Shown here: positions 21,728-32,916 of the stretch, piece after piece
Numbering within the stretch: position 1 is the stretch's first letter
Layout of the letters: each line of letters opens with the position of its first letter
Notes under the pieces: generated by a model
What the model saw: the letters and a program-made list of their open reading frames with translations, nothing else
Told to the model about the DNA's origin: nothing
Databases searched by the model: none
Made by a program: the position numbers and the translations under genes
Origin: Euptelea pleiosperma
Taxonomy: Eukaryota; Streptophyta; Magnoliopsida; Ranunculales; Eupteleaceae
DNA: 64,000 bases
Direction of reading: 5' to 3'
Assembly: GCA_035048495.1 (NCBI GenBank)
Contig: CM068544.1
Coordinates: forward strand, 14,626,138-14,690,137

Positions 21728-22215
21728 TGGTGTGTATTGATTGTTACTACATCAATGTCCTCCACTGGTGGGTGGGGCCCATAAGGGTGAATTTTTTTAA
21801 GGGTCGTGATGTAACAAATGCCTGAAACTTTTTTGGCGCGTGGAAGCACGATTTTTATTATCCACCACTGCAATCTGGGCCCACGGACCCGCATGGATGT
21901 TTAATCCCCTTGTTAGACATTTATACCAAAAATTCAGATGAATTTTAGCCGTTGGTTTTAGTACTCAAAAATAATAGTTGAATTCAACAGATAGAATCAT
22001 ACCTTAAATCTAATGGCTAGAGATTATCAATCAGGGTGACTTTTGGTGTGTATACCCACGAAGGGGTGGGCTGAACATCCTGAACATCCATGCGGTCCGT
22101 GGGCCCAGATGGCAGTGGTGAGTAACAATAATCGTGCTTCCGCACGTCAAATAGTTTCGGGTATACCTTATCACAAGTTGCCATCCGTTGAGGACATTTA
22201 CTCAGTGTGGGTTCA
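21728..22215. repeat. Long inverted repeat (fold-back MITE-like)
   Basis: The left arm (about 21730-21960) contains GTGGAAGCACGATTTTTATT and CTGGGCCCACGGACCCGCAT. The right arm (about 22000-22212) contains the reverse complements (TGCGGTCCGTGGGCCCAGAT, then TCGTGCTTCCGCACG). The arms are imperfect over 150 bp or more and have a short unique centre. No clear TSD. Confidence 0.7.
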
Positions 22216-22416
22216 AAGTCTCGGCCGATCCGGGTCTGGATCGGGATCGGAGCCCACCGATCCGATCCAAACCATGTCTGTCTCGCCGAGTTCTCTATTT
22301 TTTGAAGGATTTTCACACCGTCTCGGGGTGAGTTGGCCGATCCGACCGATCCAGCCTCCGATCTGGATCTGGATCGGAGCTCTCCGATCCAGCCTCCGAT
22401 CCTGAGACTTTGAACC
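22210..22416. repeat. GC-rich MITE-like element with 13-bp TIR
   Basis: GGTTCAAAGTCTC (22210-22222) and GAGACTTTGAACC (22404-22416) are perfect inverted repeats. The interior is a run of GGATCGG/CCGATCC variants. It abuts the end of the preceding inverted repeat. Confidence 0.65.
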
Positions 22417-22539
22417 TCAGACCCACAAACATCCCCCTAAGGGAGGATACACAACAACGGTTTTATGAAACAGTATTCTATCTCAAACGAAGTCCTTGAA
22501 AGTGCCACTTGGCATACTCTTTCAGGCTCATTGACAAAT

Positions 22540-22760
22540 TAATGGTTGACCCACAACTGGGTGGATTTATATACCAAAATCAGCATGATAGGAGATTTCT
22601 AGCCGTTGGATTTGAGGCTTTTTTCATCATGCGTTTTGTGAACGGGCATATGGGTTATAGGCCTGGTCCAATCCCATAATGTATCCAATGGCTAGAATTC
22701 ACCAATCCTGATAGATTTGCTGTGATGTGTGTACATGTGGCATTAATCTAAGAGGGGGCA
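22540..22760. repeat. Fold-back MITE-like inverted repeat
   Basis: ACCAAAATCAGCATGATAGG and TCTAGCCGTTGGAT on the left are mirrored by ATCCAATGGCTAGAA and CCTGATAGATTTGCTGTG on the right. Confidence 0.55.
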
Positions 22761-23329
22761 TAGTAAAGCATTTGTAACAAATATTATTTCGATCAAATGT
22801 CTACGTCCATTGGTTAGATTCAATACATTTATCAAAGAAAATTATTATTTCAATATATATTTTTCGTGACGTCCATCCGTTCAGTGGGCCCCTCTTAAGC
22901 TTCTTAAGACATAAAGTCAGCTCGATTTGATGACCCTATTCGTCCAATAAAACAATCTCTTTTTGGATGGCTATAACATGCATGACCAATAGTCTTTTTG
23001 GATGACTATGTATCAATGGTTAAGATCATCCAATCGACTGGTTTTGGCATTTTGTCATCCTGAAATTCAATTTCGATGGACGGTCGGGATTGATGAGAAT
23101 ACTGACCACTTGTTGGCATTTGATTGCTTGTGCTCACAGATTTTAGCGTGTCCCTTCCAAGCAGACGAGACGTATGACTAAAAACGAAAAAAAATAGAAG
23201 ACGACGAGACGAAACACCAAGCGGCTGATATCATCATCGCTCGAGTAGTTTGTTAAATGCTGCCGCATGGCAATTTGGCCCGCCGGTCCAAGCCGGGCAG
23301 ACCAAGGTCGCCAGTAACTCGGGCCGGGC

Positions 23330-23432
23330 CGTGGGCTTTTATTTGTTGGGTTTCGGGCTTGTGTTCGGGCTTGGGTTGAGTTGGGTTTTGGGCTTGGGTT
23401 GGGTTGGGTATCGGGATTCAGTTTCGGGCTTG
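23330..23432. repeat. GGGCTTGGGTT minisatellite
   Basis: Short G/T-rich repeats (TTGGGTT, GGGCTTG) are interrupted by the TRIM and resume after 23804. Confidence 0.6.
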
Positions 23433-23804
23433 TGTTAAGACCCAACCAATACACCAAAAGCACTTAGGTGATAGAGGTGTGGAAAGTTGAAGTCTTAACT
23501 TAAGATCGTAACATTCTACCACGCTTCAAAGGCCAACGTCCACGGTGGCCCACTCTAAGGTGGCTTTCACTCCAGTACCCCTATTTTCTAACTTTTTGTT
23601 AGCGAGCCCCCGGCATTTTTTCCGGTACCCCTATTTTTTCTTTTCTTGAGCGAGGCCCCAAGTAGCCCTTTCCTCAGGTCGTCCCTCACATGACTTGAAC
23701 CCATGACATGGGGTTGGCTCTAATACCAAATGTTAAGACCCAACCAATACACCTAGGTGATAACGGTGTGGAAAGTTTAAGTCTTAGCCTCTAGGATCGT
23801 AACA
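23433..23804 (-). mobile_element. TRIM (miniature LTR retrotransposon), TSD GCTTG
   Basis: Terminal repeats TGTTAAGACCC...CGTAACA lie at 23433-23513 (81 bp) and 23731-23804 (74 bp). GCTTG flanks both sides (23428-23432 and 23805-23809). On the minus strand the sequence next to the right repeat is TTTGGTATTAGAGCC, a near match to the initiator-Met-tRNA PBS, which sets the orientation. The 217-bp interior has no ORF, so movement must depend on enzymes from another element. Confidence 0.9.
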
Positions 23805-24009
23805 GCTTGGTTGGGTTTTTATTTTGGGAAAAAGGTAATGCCCCCAGTCCGTTATACCGTTATAACGGCCTCTTTTAAACCTTGTTTATTAATTCCATAT
23901 AGTCATGTTATTTTAAGAAAGTTGTCAATTGTGGCTCCCCTCTTGATCTTCATATAGAGCCTTAAATAAGTAGGTCTATGAACAGGTTTTGATCGGAAAA
24001 TTATTGTCA

Positions 24010-24510
24010 AGTTTGGAAATAGAACTTTGTTGACGGACCACAATATGAGCCACATGGCACACTCTTAGAGGACACTGCCCATATGGATATTTGGCCCATT
24101 ACTAGGTGGGCTTACAGACCAAAAATTAGCCTGATTAATGATTTCTAAGTGCTGGATTGGAGTCTTCTCATGGGTTGATATTTACTCTCCTTTTTTTCCT
24201 TTTGATAGTGTATGAGGTTATGAACTCTGTAAATCTTCTCTGTATAACTTGAAAAATCTGAATAAAATATATGCCATTTGATTTACAGATGGCTTTGGCC
24301 ACACATCTGTAAACCAATCAGGATAAAACTTTGGCTACCAACAGGTGGGTCCCAACTCCCAATCCCGACTATTAGAGGGCTTGACCGTATAGATGTTTGG
24401 CCAGTCTATCGGTGGACCTGCAAACCAAAAATCAGCCTGATCAGTGATTTCTAAGCATCGGATAGAAGTTATTTTCATGGGTTGATTTTAACCATAGGAT
24501 GAAACTAATA
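24010..24510. repeat. Two half-copies of the fold-back family in direct orientation
   Basis: ACCAAAAATTAGCCTGATTA (about 24118) and ACCAAAAATCAGCCTGATCA (about 24424) each follow a GGAT(A/G)TTTGGCC-like block. Confidence 0.5.
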
Positions 24511-24519
24511 AGAATTTTT

Positions 24520-24715
24520 TTCTTTAAATCGGGCCTGGACTCGGGCGGGGCTCAAGTTGGGCTAAATTAAAATATTTAGGCCGGGCTGCGGGCTGCGAAC
24601 TGGAGTATTGAACCCAGGCCCAACCCATCTCTTTCAAGCCACATCGGGCCAGGCTCAACCCGATTTAAACGGGCCGTGGTCGGCCCGGGGGCCAAATCAC
24701 CACCCTTGTCCATGC
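24520..24715. repeat. GGGCC-rich repeat
   Basis: Runs of GGCCGGGC and GGCCCGGG type end in CCACCCTTG, which resembles hAT-type MITE ends. No matching left terminus was found. Confidence 0.3.
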
Positions 24716-24894
24716 TCCAGTAGTTTGTGGCATTTGATGGAAAGAAAGTAACGACAGTTTTGCTAGAAGAGTACAAGTTCATTTTCACTTCGCGACCACA
24801 CATACCCCGGCTGTTCTTTGAGATGCAGATTTCTGTATCGAAATTTTGATGCAGGAGTCCCTCAAATTGTAACGTAATAGACTCGTTTGGACCC

Positions 24895-25110
24895 CGTTGC
24901 CCCCGAATGTTTGGCCCACACTATGATAGACCTACGCACAAAAAATCAGTGTGATTGGTGATTTCTAGCTGTAGGATTTGAGCACATTTTCATCATGGGC
25001 CTAATGAACCAGCCTCTGAGTTGGTTCCAAGCCCATAATGAAAAAGCGCACAAATCCAATGGCTAGGAATCACTAATCACACTGATTTTTGGTGTGTGCA
25101 AGGTGTGGTT
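24895..25110. repeat. Fold-back MITE-like inverted repeat
   Basis: The left arm about 24931-24979 (AAAAATCAGTGTGATTGGTG) pairs with the right arm about 25052-25102 (CACTAATCACACTGATTTTT). An inner pair CATCATGGGC/GCCCATAATG extends the hairpin. Confidence 0.7.
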
Positions 25111-25114
25111 CAAA

Positions 25115-25375
25115 AATTCAGTATGGATGTTTTGCCAATCCATAAGTGGACCTTATCCAAGAATCAGCCTGATTAGTGATTTCAATGTGTTGGATTGGAT
25201 TTATTTTAATAAAATCAAACCTGGGAATTTGAGCATTATTGACCATTGTTTGAGGTACAAAGATTCAAAGGCTTTCAATCATTAATCAGGCTGATATTTG
25301 ATTTGTTGGTCCACCTAAGGATTGGCCAAACATCCATACGATCAGAGGCCTATAAGAGTCTTCCACGTCGCTCAT
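25115..25375. repeat. Fold-back MITE-like inverted repeat
   Basis: Left AATCAGCCTGATTAGTGATT (about 25165) and right AATCATTAATCAGGCTGAT (about 25277) mirror each other. Outer GGATGTTTTGCCAATCC and GGATTGGCCAAACATCC pair as well. Confidence 0.65.
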
Positions 25376-25599
25376 ATTCGTATTGTCATCGGCTATGATC
25401 ACAGCGTCGTCATCGAAGTTTTACTCATTTTTGTTATTCTTACCGGTGGGTTGATGCTTTTTATATGCGTCAATTTGTAATTGTACAATTCACGAATTAT
25501 CTGGACCCATGGACCATCAAATTTTAGATTTAATTTCTAACCATGATTCGAGTAAAATTACATGACAGCCGATGGTCAAATAAGGCATGACCGCCCACA

Positions 25600-25895
25600 A
25601 TTTAAACCACGTGGTACACTTTTATAGGATGCTGACCATATGGATGTTCGGCGAATCCCTAAGTCGACATACGAACCAAAAATTAGCTTGATTGATGATA
25701 TAAAACCTTTATATATTTGTAACGAAATAATGGTACATAATGCTCAAATTTCTCCAATTAAAACCAATCAATTAAAATGAATTCAATCCAACGCTTAGAA
25801 TTCACAGATTATGTTAATTTTTGTTTTGTAGGTCCGTATATGGATTGGCCAAACATCCGTATGTCATATAAGAAATGCCATGTTGCTCATCTCAT
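25600..25895. repeat. Fold-back MITE-like inverted repeat
   Basis: The outer arms are CACGTGGTACACTTTTATAG...GGATGTTCGG and GGCCAAACATCCGTATG...GCCATGTTGCTC. The interior is AT-rich. Confidence 0.55.
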
Positions 25896-25899
25896 CACT

Positions 25900-26795
25900 G
25901 ACCTTATTGGACGCATTAATCAATAGTTTTTCCTTTTATCATCACGCATTTAAAAAATTAATTTTTATTATTGAAACAACTTATGAAACATAACATCTAG
26001 ATAATATTCAAAATCAGATTAAAATAATTAATCCGTCGGCTTGTTTCTTCATCATGCCGAAATATATTTTTTTCCACTGAGATGATCAGTAAAGATAATC
26101 TCGCTATTACAAACAACATTACATAATAACGTGCAAAGTTTCACAAAATTCGATGATGCTCCTGCTTCAATAAGTTTCTGTCTTTTTGCTTTCAAACCAA
26201 TTTTCTTAATTCTTTTAACCTACGAAATTTCTTTGTATGTTTCTTCCCAAGATTATGTTGGTAAAGAACATAATGATTATTAAAATACTTATCACAGATC
26301 TCCCAATGAAACATCATGTTGATAATAAAAAGTCTCTACAATGAAATAAAACATTTGTTAAAAAAATATAACAAAAAATGTCATCTTAAACCGCTAAATC
26401 GTGTAAAAATCTAACCGATCGAGCATAAATAAATAATACATCAGTTGAAGAAAAAGCAATTGAGATAAGACACGGATAAACAATGTGGAGATATACCTAC
26501 TACGAAGAATGTATTTATAGATTTGGAAGGATTGAGATTCTTCAAATTAATTTGCTAAGATAGAGAAACCGTCTGGGAATAATAGAGACCTACAGATGTG
26601 TCCCTAAAAAAACTTAAATAAAAAATGGCTTACGTGTAAATCTGCAACTTGATAATATATTTTGAAACTAACGGTTTTCGAACTAACAGTTGGGTAGTTA
26701 TATTAACCGTCTAATGTGAGTATATCCAACACAAAAATAATATTTAAATGAGATAAATACAAAAAATATATATATAGTGGTTGACGTGGCGCTTT
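25900..26795. other. AT-rich non-coding sequence
   Basis: No gene, terminal repeat or RNA gene was recognised. An (AT)n tract is at about 26766. Confidence 0.3.
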
Positions 26796-26799
26796 TTTG

Positions 26800-27040
26800 A
26801 AAGGTTGCATAATCATATGAGAGAAAAGTAGATGTTGGCCAATCCCCATAGGGGACTACAATCCAAATAATTTTAAAAAAATGCTCAAATTTATATGTAC
26901 GGTTAAAATCAACCCAAAAAAATGTCTCCAAGCCAACACATAAAAAGCAGTAATCAGTATTATTTTTGAAATGTAGGTCCGGGATTGGGCAAACATCAAT
27001 ACGACCAGTGTCCTCTAAAAGTGTGCCACGTTGTTAGTAT
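26800..27040. repeat. Fold-back MITE-like inverted repeat at the Sirevirus target site
   Basis: The left TGTTGGCCAATCCC and right GGGATTGGGCAAACATC blocks pair, and the right end carries the family AAGTGTGCCACGTTG motif. The Sirevirus inserted about 30 bp beyond it. Confidence 0.5.
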
Positions 27041-27065
27041 TGATGAGGTAAACGCAGTTTTACTT

Positions 27066-28627
27066 TGAAATTTCCTTTTAATTACCAGGTTAAGTCCTAT
27101 AGAGGGGGGTGAATAGGATAATTTTTAATTCCTCTGCGAATTCTTTATGGATTAAAAAATTACTGATCACACAAGGCGGAAAAGGATCAAGCAATTAATA
27201 TATTAATCATCTACAAAAGCATAGATATGGGAAAAATGAGAAACAATTATGCAAACATTCACAATCACACGAAACTCTGGTTTATAGTGGTTCGGTGACT
27301 CTGCACCTACGTCCACTGTCTAATATTCACCACGAGTAGTATTATATTATTTCAATCATGCGTTACAACATTTTCAATCAAAATAAATAATCAACCAACT
27401 AAGATTACACTTAGTCTCAATCTAAAGAGAATCGCTTCTCGCTCACCTAGAGAGTCAACCTAGGCTAGTAGTCTATTTAGAGAAATTCTTTTATTTTAGA
27501 TCTACAATCCACAACTCAGTTAGATGAGTCTACACTCATCCACCAATCACAAAATAACAGTGTTCACAAATATCAAATTCTATCAACAAGGTATTGGTTC
27601 ATAGAAACGCTTACCTCTCGATGAATACGATCGAATGAAAAATCCTTTAGAGAAGAATTTGCCCAAGAGACGCTCTGCCAAGAGTAATCCTCGTCTTGGA
27701 AGAAGATTCTTGTAGACTAATAATACCAAATAGTCTCTTTCAAACACTTAGAGACTTCACAACGAATTCTCAGCTTTGCTCTGGTGAAGCTCTCACAAAT
27801 TCCAGATCTCTGGACTTAAAGAATGATAATCAAGTAAAGTAAAGTAGAGATCTCTTGATTGGGTTGATTCTATTAGAGGGAGAGGGCTCTTATTTATAAG
27901 CAGACCTCCCTTTTCTAGAACCGTACCAAATATAGCTGTTTGAAGGGCCAAAATGCGCTTCTAATCGCATAAAAGATTTCGTAAAACGAGATCCAAAATT
28001 GGTGGGGTCGACCGCATTATTGACCGGTCAACTGGACCTCGGTCGACTGAGCCTTTAGTCGGTCGCCCGCTCAGGCTTTAAGCCAAATTTCTCGAACCTG
28101 AGAGTTAGGGTCGATCGGACCATTTTGGCCGATCGACCGGACCTTCGGTCGCTTGCACAAATGAGTCGGTCGGCCGGATAGTTTTGTCCATAGCCGAATG
28201 CTACCAAAATTCTGAGAATTTATCTTCTCATCACACGCACAATCCCTAACCAAAATTTAACTATCTAGGGTACAACAATATTCGCTGGCAATACGCAGTT
28301 TTACTCTCAGATTTGCGTAAGTAACCGCAACATGAGTGCTTCATAGTTGAACGTTCGTTGAGTGAGAACGTACTTGAGCTTTTGACTTTGTCTTTAGTTG
28401 AGCTTAATCATTTGACTTTGTCTTCAGTTGTACTTGATAATCTTGATTTAGTCTTTAGTTGATCTTGAACACTTGGGTTATCTTTTCTTCAACTTTAATC
28501 ATTCTTTCGTTTTGTCAAAGTCCACTTGATTTTTGATGCTTCAGTCTTCAGGGGATTCGAGGCACAACAATACATATATTTACCGAAGAACTAAGTATTC
28601 TTGGGATTTGACAACCAAGACTTTTCA
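27066..28627 (-). repeat. 3' LTR of the Sirevirus (1562 bp)
   Basis: Plus-strand order runs from TGAAATTTCC to AGACTTTTCA. It matches 61410-62937 along its length with scattered differences. A GGTCGACCGG-type palindrome array lies at about 28005-28175 and a TATA-like TTATTTATAAG near 27890. Confidence 0.95.
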
Positions 28628-28640
28628 ATCTCCCCCTTTG
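28628..28640 (-). other. Main polypurine tract of the Sirevirus
   Basis: On the minus strand CAAAGGGGGAGAT ends exactly at the 3' LTR start. Similar tracts are at 28714-28725 and 29087-29100. Confidence 0.85.
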
Positions 28641-28713
28641 TCAATGCCAGGACAAAAATAAATATTTACCCAATTATATTACACTTTTGCCGATTACAAA
28701 ACAAATCAATAAT

Positions 28714-28725
28714 GCTCCCCCTAAG
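28714..28725 (-). other. Second PPT-like motif
   Basis: On the minus strand CTTAGGGGGAGC. Repeated PPT-like motifs near the 3' LTR are a described feature of Sireviruses. Confidence 0.6.
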
Positions 28726-29086
28726 TACAATAACTTTCATCACCATAAGTTAATTGTCCAAATAGCTTTTCTTGGAAGGATGAAGATACAAGGAGGCAAC
28801 GCTGTAACTCGTGATTAGTATCGTGATTGGTACCACACTTATTGCAAACAACGTGTTACTACAAAATAATCAACTTGACAGAAAAAATCTTTGACAATAG
28901 CTTCTCATTAGTATATTAGTCAAAAACATACCAAAAATATCTTCTCAGTACATTTAGTCAAATAGAACTAAATAAGAATCACAAATATTTTATGACAAGC
29001 AGTTCAATAAGATAGTAAAAGCAACAAGTGTTATCAATGTAATCCATATTATAATCCACATTATCCTAATCCACATTATAATTGAT

Positions 29087-29100
29087 TTCTCCCCCTTTTA
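29087..29100 (-). other. Third PPT-like motif
   Basis: On the minus strand TAAAAGGGGGAGAA, about 460 bp from the LTR. Confidence 0.6.
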
Positions 29101-29295
29101 GTCATACATTGACAAAGAGAAGAACTCCAACCTGTGATAATAAATAATATAAGACAATGCTAATCAATCATACAAGAAAGAAAAATTATACCAAAATATA
29201 TCAAAATATATCATAAAATAAATCGGTCAACATAGTGACCAATATCCAACATCCACACAAAGTAGCCAAAGTACATCAGTATCAAATAGTACAGA

Positions 29296-30956
29296 TGAAA
29301 TTAAGGTTTTTCCGCGTCGTTGGTTACGGAAGCCCTAAAGTTCAACAATATTTATAATTTCTCCGAATTGATTCACTTAATCTGCAAATAAGCAGACTTG
29401 CACAGTGGCTCGTGTCGGATATCGTTCGCACTCGGGATTAGTTAGCACAATAAGAAACAAGAATAATCAGAAAATGCTCGGAATAAATGGAAGGGTGAGA
29501 ATGGTGGAGGTTGATTTAAAATATATTTGAGATTGTTGTTAAAACTATTAGAATGAAAAAAAAAATAAGAGAAACGAGAATTAAAAACACAATAAATGAA
29601 AATAACTTAAACTTGAATTTAAAACTTGTTCATTAAACTAAAAACAAATGCTTATAATGCTTGTTCAAATGCTTTACAACGGAAATAACATTAAACCAAA
29701 TTAATCTAGAAAGCCATTAAAATATTATCCTAGAAAGCATGTAAAGGTAGAGAGGGAAAGAAGAGAGTGAAAGAAGGTAGGAAGGTTAGAGAGATGAATT
29801 AGAGAGAAGCTTACCATTGAAAAGGTAGATGGTGCAACTTCTATTGGATAAAACTCAATGGGATTGAGGATTGTAGCCTTTGATTGTGGCGAATGGAATG
29901 GACAGCAAGGAGACGTTGCTGTTTGACGCTTTGCACTTCGAGGTGGAGGCGTTAATGGTGAGCTCGCCGGAGTTGCTCGCCGGAAAAGAAGGGTGAAGAA
30001 GAAGAGAAAGAAGGAAAAAAGAGAGGAAGAGAAGGGGGAGGGAACCAACCCAAGAAGGAGAGAGAATGAATCTCTTATAGACTTTTTTTTTTCTTTTTTG
30101 CTTGTTGTAAAAATGATGACCGTTGGATCTAGAGAGATCCAACGGTTGGGAATGGGTTAGTTAGATGAGAGAGAGAGTGACTAGGATAGAGAGATATGAG
30201 GAGAGAAGAATCGGTTCAGTGAGACCAATTCTCTCTTCTTGTTGCAAATGGGCATGGGCATGGGTCATGGGTATGGTCATGGGCATGGGTCATGGGTCAT
30301 GGATCATGGGTATGGGCATGGGTCATGGGTCATGGGCTTAGGTCATGGGCTTAGGTCATGGGCCTATGTCATGGGCCAAGATAGATAGATAAAGAGAGAA
30401 ATAGGAGAGAGGTGAGAGAAAAATATAAAAATAAAAGCATTGGAGGGTCTTGAACCCTGGTCTTCTTTATTCTCTCTCGTCTACTCCACCAATAAGTCAA
30501 ACTTATCCTTTGATGTCAATTGGTGTGGCCTTTAACACCTAAGTCCTTCTCTTGGTCTCCAGCTATTCTCTCTCTTAGTTCTTGTTCCGGCTCTACGATC
30601 CTCTAGCTTTGCCCGTATATGTCTTCTATCTTTTTATCCTAGCCTGTTGGCTCTTTAAGCTTTGATAGAAGTCTTATGTGGTTGATCGTGGGCCCGCCAG
30701 TCCTCGAGAATCGCCCGATAGGGTCTCCTACAAGTGAAAAAGCGCGTAATGAGATTCAACTAAAACACCTTGATACTAGACTATCCGAAATGCGTATATT
30801 TCATGCAAATAGTCGATTTTCGTCTAAAGAATGTATTCTACGCAATGGAAGAAACTCTTATATGGAAAAGTCGACAAAAAGACAAGTTTTACGGAGGAGA
30901 ATGCGACATCGCTATAAGGATAATGGCTTAAAATAAGCACTTTTGAGTGAATATCA
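29296..30956 (-). repeat. 3' LTR of copy B (1661 bp)
   Basis: It runs TGAAATTAAGG...GTGAATATCA in plus-strand order. It contains the CATGGG minisatellite (about 30245-30375), the A/B-box pair (about 30457-30510) and a minus-strand TATA-like box near 30078. Confidence 0.93.
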
Positions 30957-30970
30957 CAACCCCCAACTAG
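30957..30970 (-). other. Polypurine tract of copy B
   Basis: On the minus strand CTAGTTGGGGGTTG directly precedes the 3' LTR. Confidence 0.8.
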
Positions 30971-31785
30971 CATATTGCCAATCCTTGGCAATTATTGCGA
31001 AATAAGTGAGCGAAAGAGGGCTAGGCATAACATGCTAGAAAACTTATTTGCATTACTCAGAAAAAACTCCGTTTTGTCAGATTATTTTAAGGATGCAAGA
31101 AATCATTCACAAATTAGAACTAATTAGGAAAATGCAACACTTCTACAAATGGACCTTCAAACAAAAGATTACTCAGACTCAGTGTGTGTGTGTGTGTGTT
31201 CAACATCATCCTTATCTGGCAGTAGATATATCTGGATCTCTTTAGAGACTCTATGCCTCGACCTCAATCCTCACTTGTATACCACTCAGAAGTAAATCAC
31301 TCAGAAATGATTTTATACTTATCTCTCAAATTATATGTGAGGAGATGAATATAGAAACTGGCAAACGTCTCACATATATAGTTTTTGAATGGAGGGTATA
31401 AGAAGATTTAATTAGATCTCATGATTGGAATGTTATATCACTTAAGAACGTCGGATCAAACTCAATAATTTCTCTTTTCTCCATTCTCCACACTTGAGGA
31501 TGGTACAAATCTAGAATCAAATAAGACTTACATAGGTTGTATTGAGGCTTAGGATAGGTTCAGAAAAGAAGGATATTCTGGTATTCAAAAATTCTGAGAG
31601 GGTATCTCACTATTCTTTGCAACTTTTCTCAGGGATAATATTTCCTTTACTTTTTTTTTTTTTTTTCTTCCAATTTTTGTCTTTTTGGCTATTTTTCAAC
31701 CTTTCCTTCTTTCTTTCTGATCATGTTTCTTTTCAGCTCGAACCATTTGTTTTCTTTTTCTTTCTTGGTTTCTATCTTTTCATGA

Positions 31786-32136
31786 TCATACCAAATACTC
31801 TTTGATCCCTCTCAGACGTAGGTTATCGTATTGAACTCTTTTTTGGGATTGGGTTTTTGGTTGATGTGTTAACAAGAAAAGGTTTTCATCAACAGGCTCA
31901 AAAATAGTTTCTAACGGTATAGATGTTAAGGTAGCTAAAAAGTCTGATTGGCTAAAAAGATGGCCTATATCATTTTCTAGGGTTTGTACTTTCATCTTCG
32001 ATGTCTCAAATGGATATAGAGAAGGTTCTTTATGTAATAATCTGAATTTGATGTCGTTCTGAGTTCCATGACCAAAGCAAAGGTTAATGAGACCGCTCAA
32101 TGGAAATATTAGGGGACTTGAAGAATTGTGAGTCAT
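31786..32136 (-). CDS. Small conserved ORF of the LARD family, copy B
   Basis: The frame starts MTHNSSSP and matches 261-584 of copy A along about 100 residues, with about ten substitutions by eye. A frameshift near the end gives an alternative C-terminus of 116 codons in all. Product unknown. It sits about 780 bp downstream of the gag-like stop, with no TATA-like box obvious just upstream. It could be a second ORF of the element or only conserved noncoding sequence. Confidence 0.4.
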   Translation of the reverse strand: MTHNSSSPLIFPLSGLINLCFGHGTQNDIKFRLLHKEPSLYPFETSKMKVQTLENDIGHLFSQSDFLATLTSIPLETIFEPVDENLFLLTHQPKTQSQKRVQYDNLRLRGIKEYLV

Positions 32137-32916
32137 CTTGTGACTCAGAATAATTTAAAACCCTCAGAAATAATGAAAAGCTTAAAAGCTCACTAGGTTA
32201 GGTCTCCACACTTGTTCTTCTTGGATCTCTGGATAATCTAAACTTTGGATAATTCTGACGTTGATATGTGAATATTTTTTTTTTTTTGCCGAATCTGAGT
32301 TTTCAAAGATTTTTCAATCCACTGTAGTAATGTTTGCTTTCAAACTGAATGAAGAGCTAATAAGTATTTTTTTTTTCAAAACAGACATCATTTTCAATAA
32401 ATAGACTTTACGGAAACTTTTTACTCATCAAGTCAGGGTATTTTCGAAAATCACATGAAATCACACCCAAAAATACAAGGTTTCTCTCTCTTTTTTCTTT
32501 TTTCTTTTTTTTTTATTATTTTTTTTTATCAAAATGAAAACATGAGTTTTGGTAAAAACCCACCCCCAACCAAAATATAGCACCGTCCTCGGTGCTCATG
32601 ACCGGGACAAAAGATGATGAAAAATTGGTAATGATGATGCAAAGGTTCAAGGAGGATATTACCAAGTCGGCATAAATTCGACAGTGTGTGGTACCTGATG
32701 ATCTGAAGAATAAATGTACCTGCATGTCCAGAAATATCACAGTAATAACAAATATAAAGACTCATGTACTCTAAGAATACCGAAATTGCCTTTCCGAAAG
32801 CGCTAAGTTTTATGTCTTCAGCCAGACATGATGGGGGTATATCAAGTACCCCCAACTAGGTTAAAACTCATGGAGACTGAGTGAATCTGCAGTCTTCTAA
32901 GGTAGAACAGAGACTG

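Noticed and set aside
24576..24803. 75-codon frame in the GGGCC-rich repeat
   Set aside because: The frame follows the repeat composition and has no homology I recognise.
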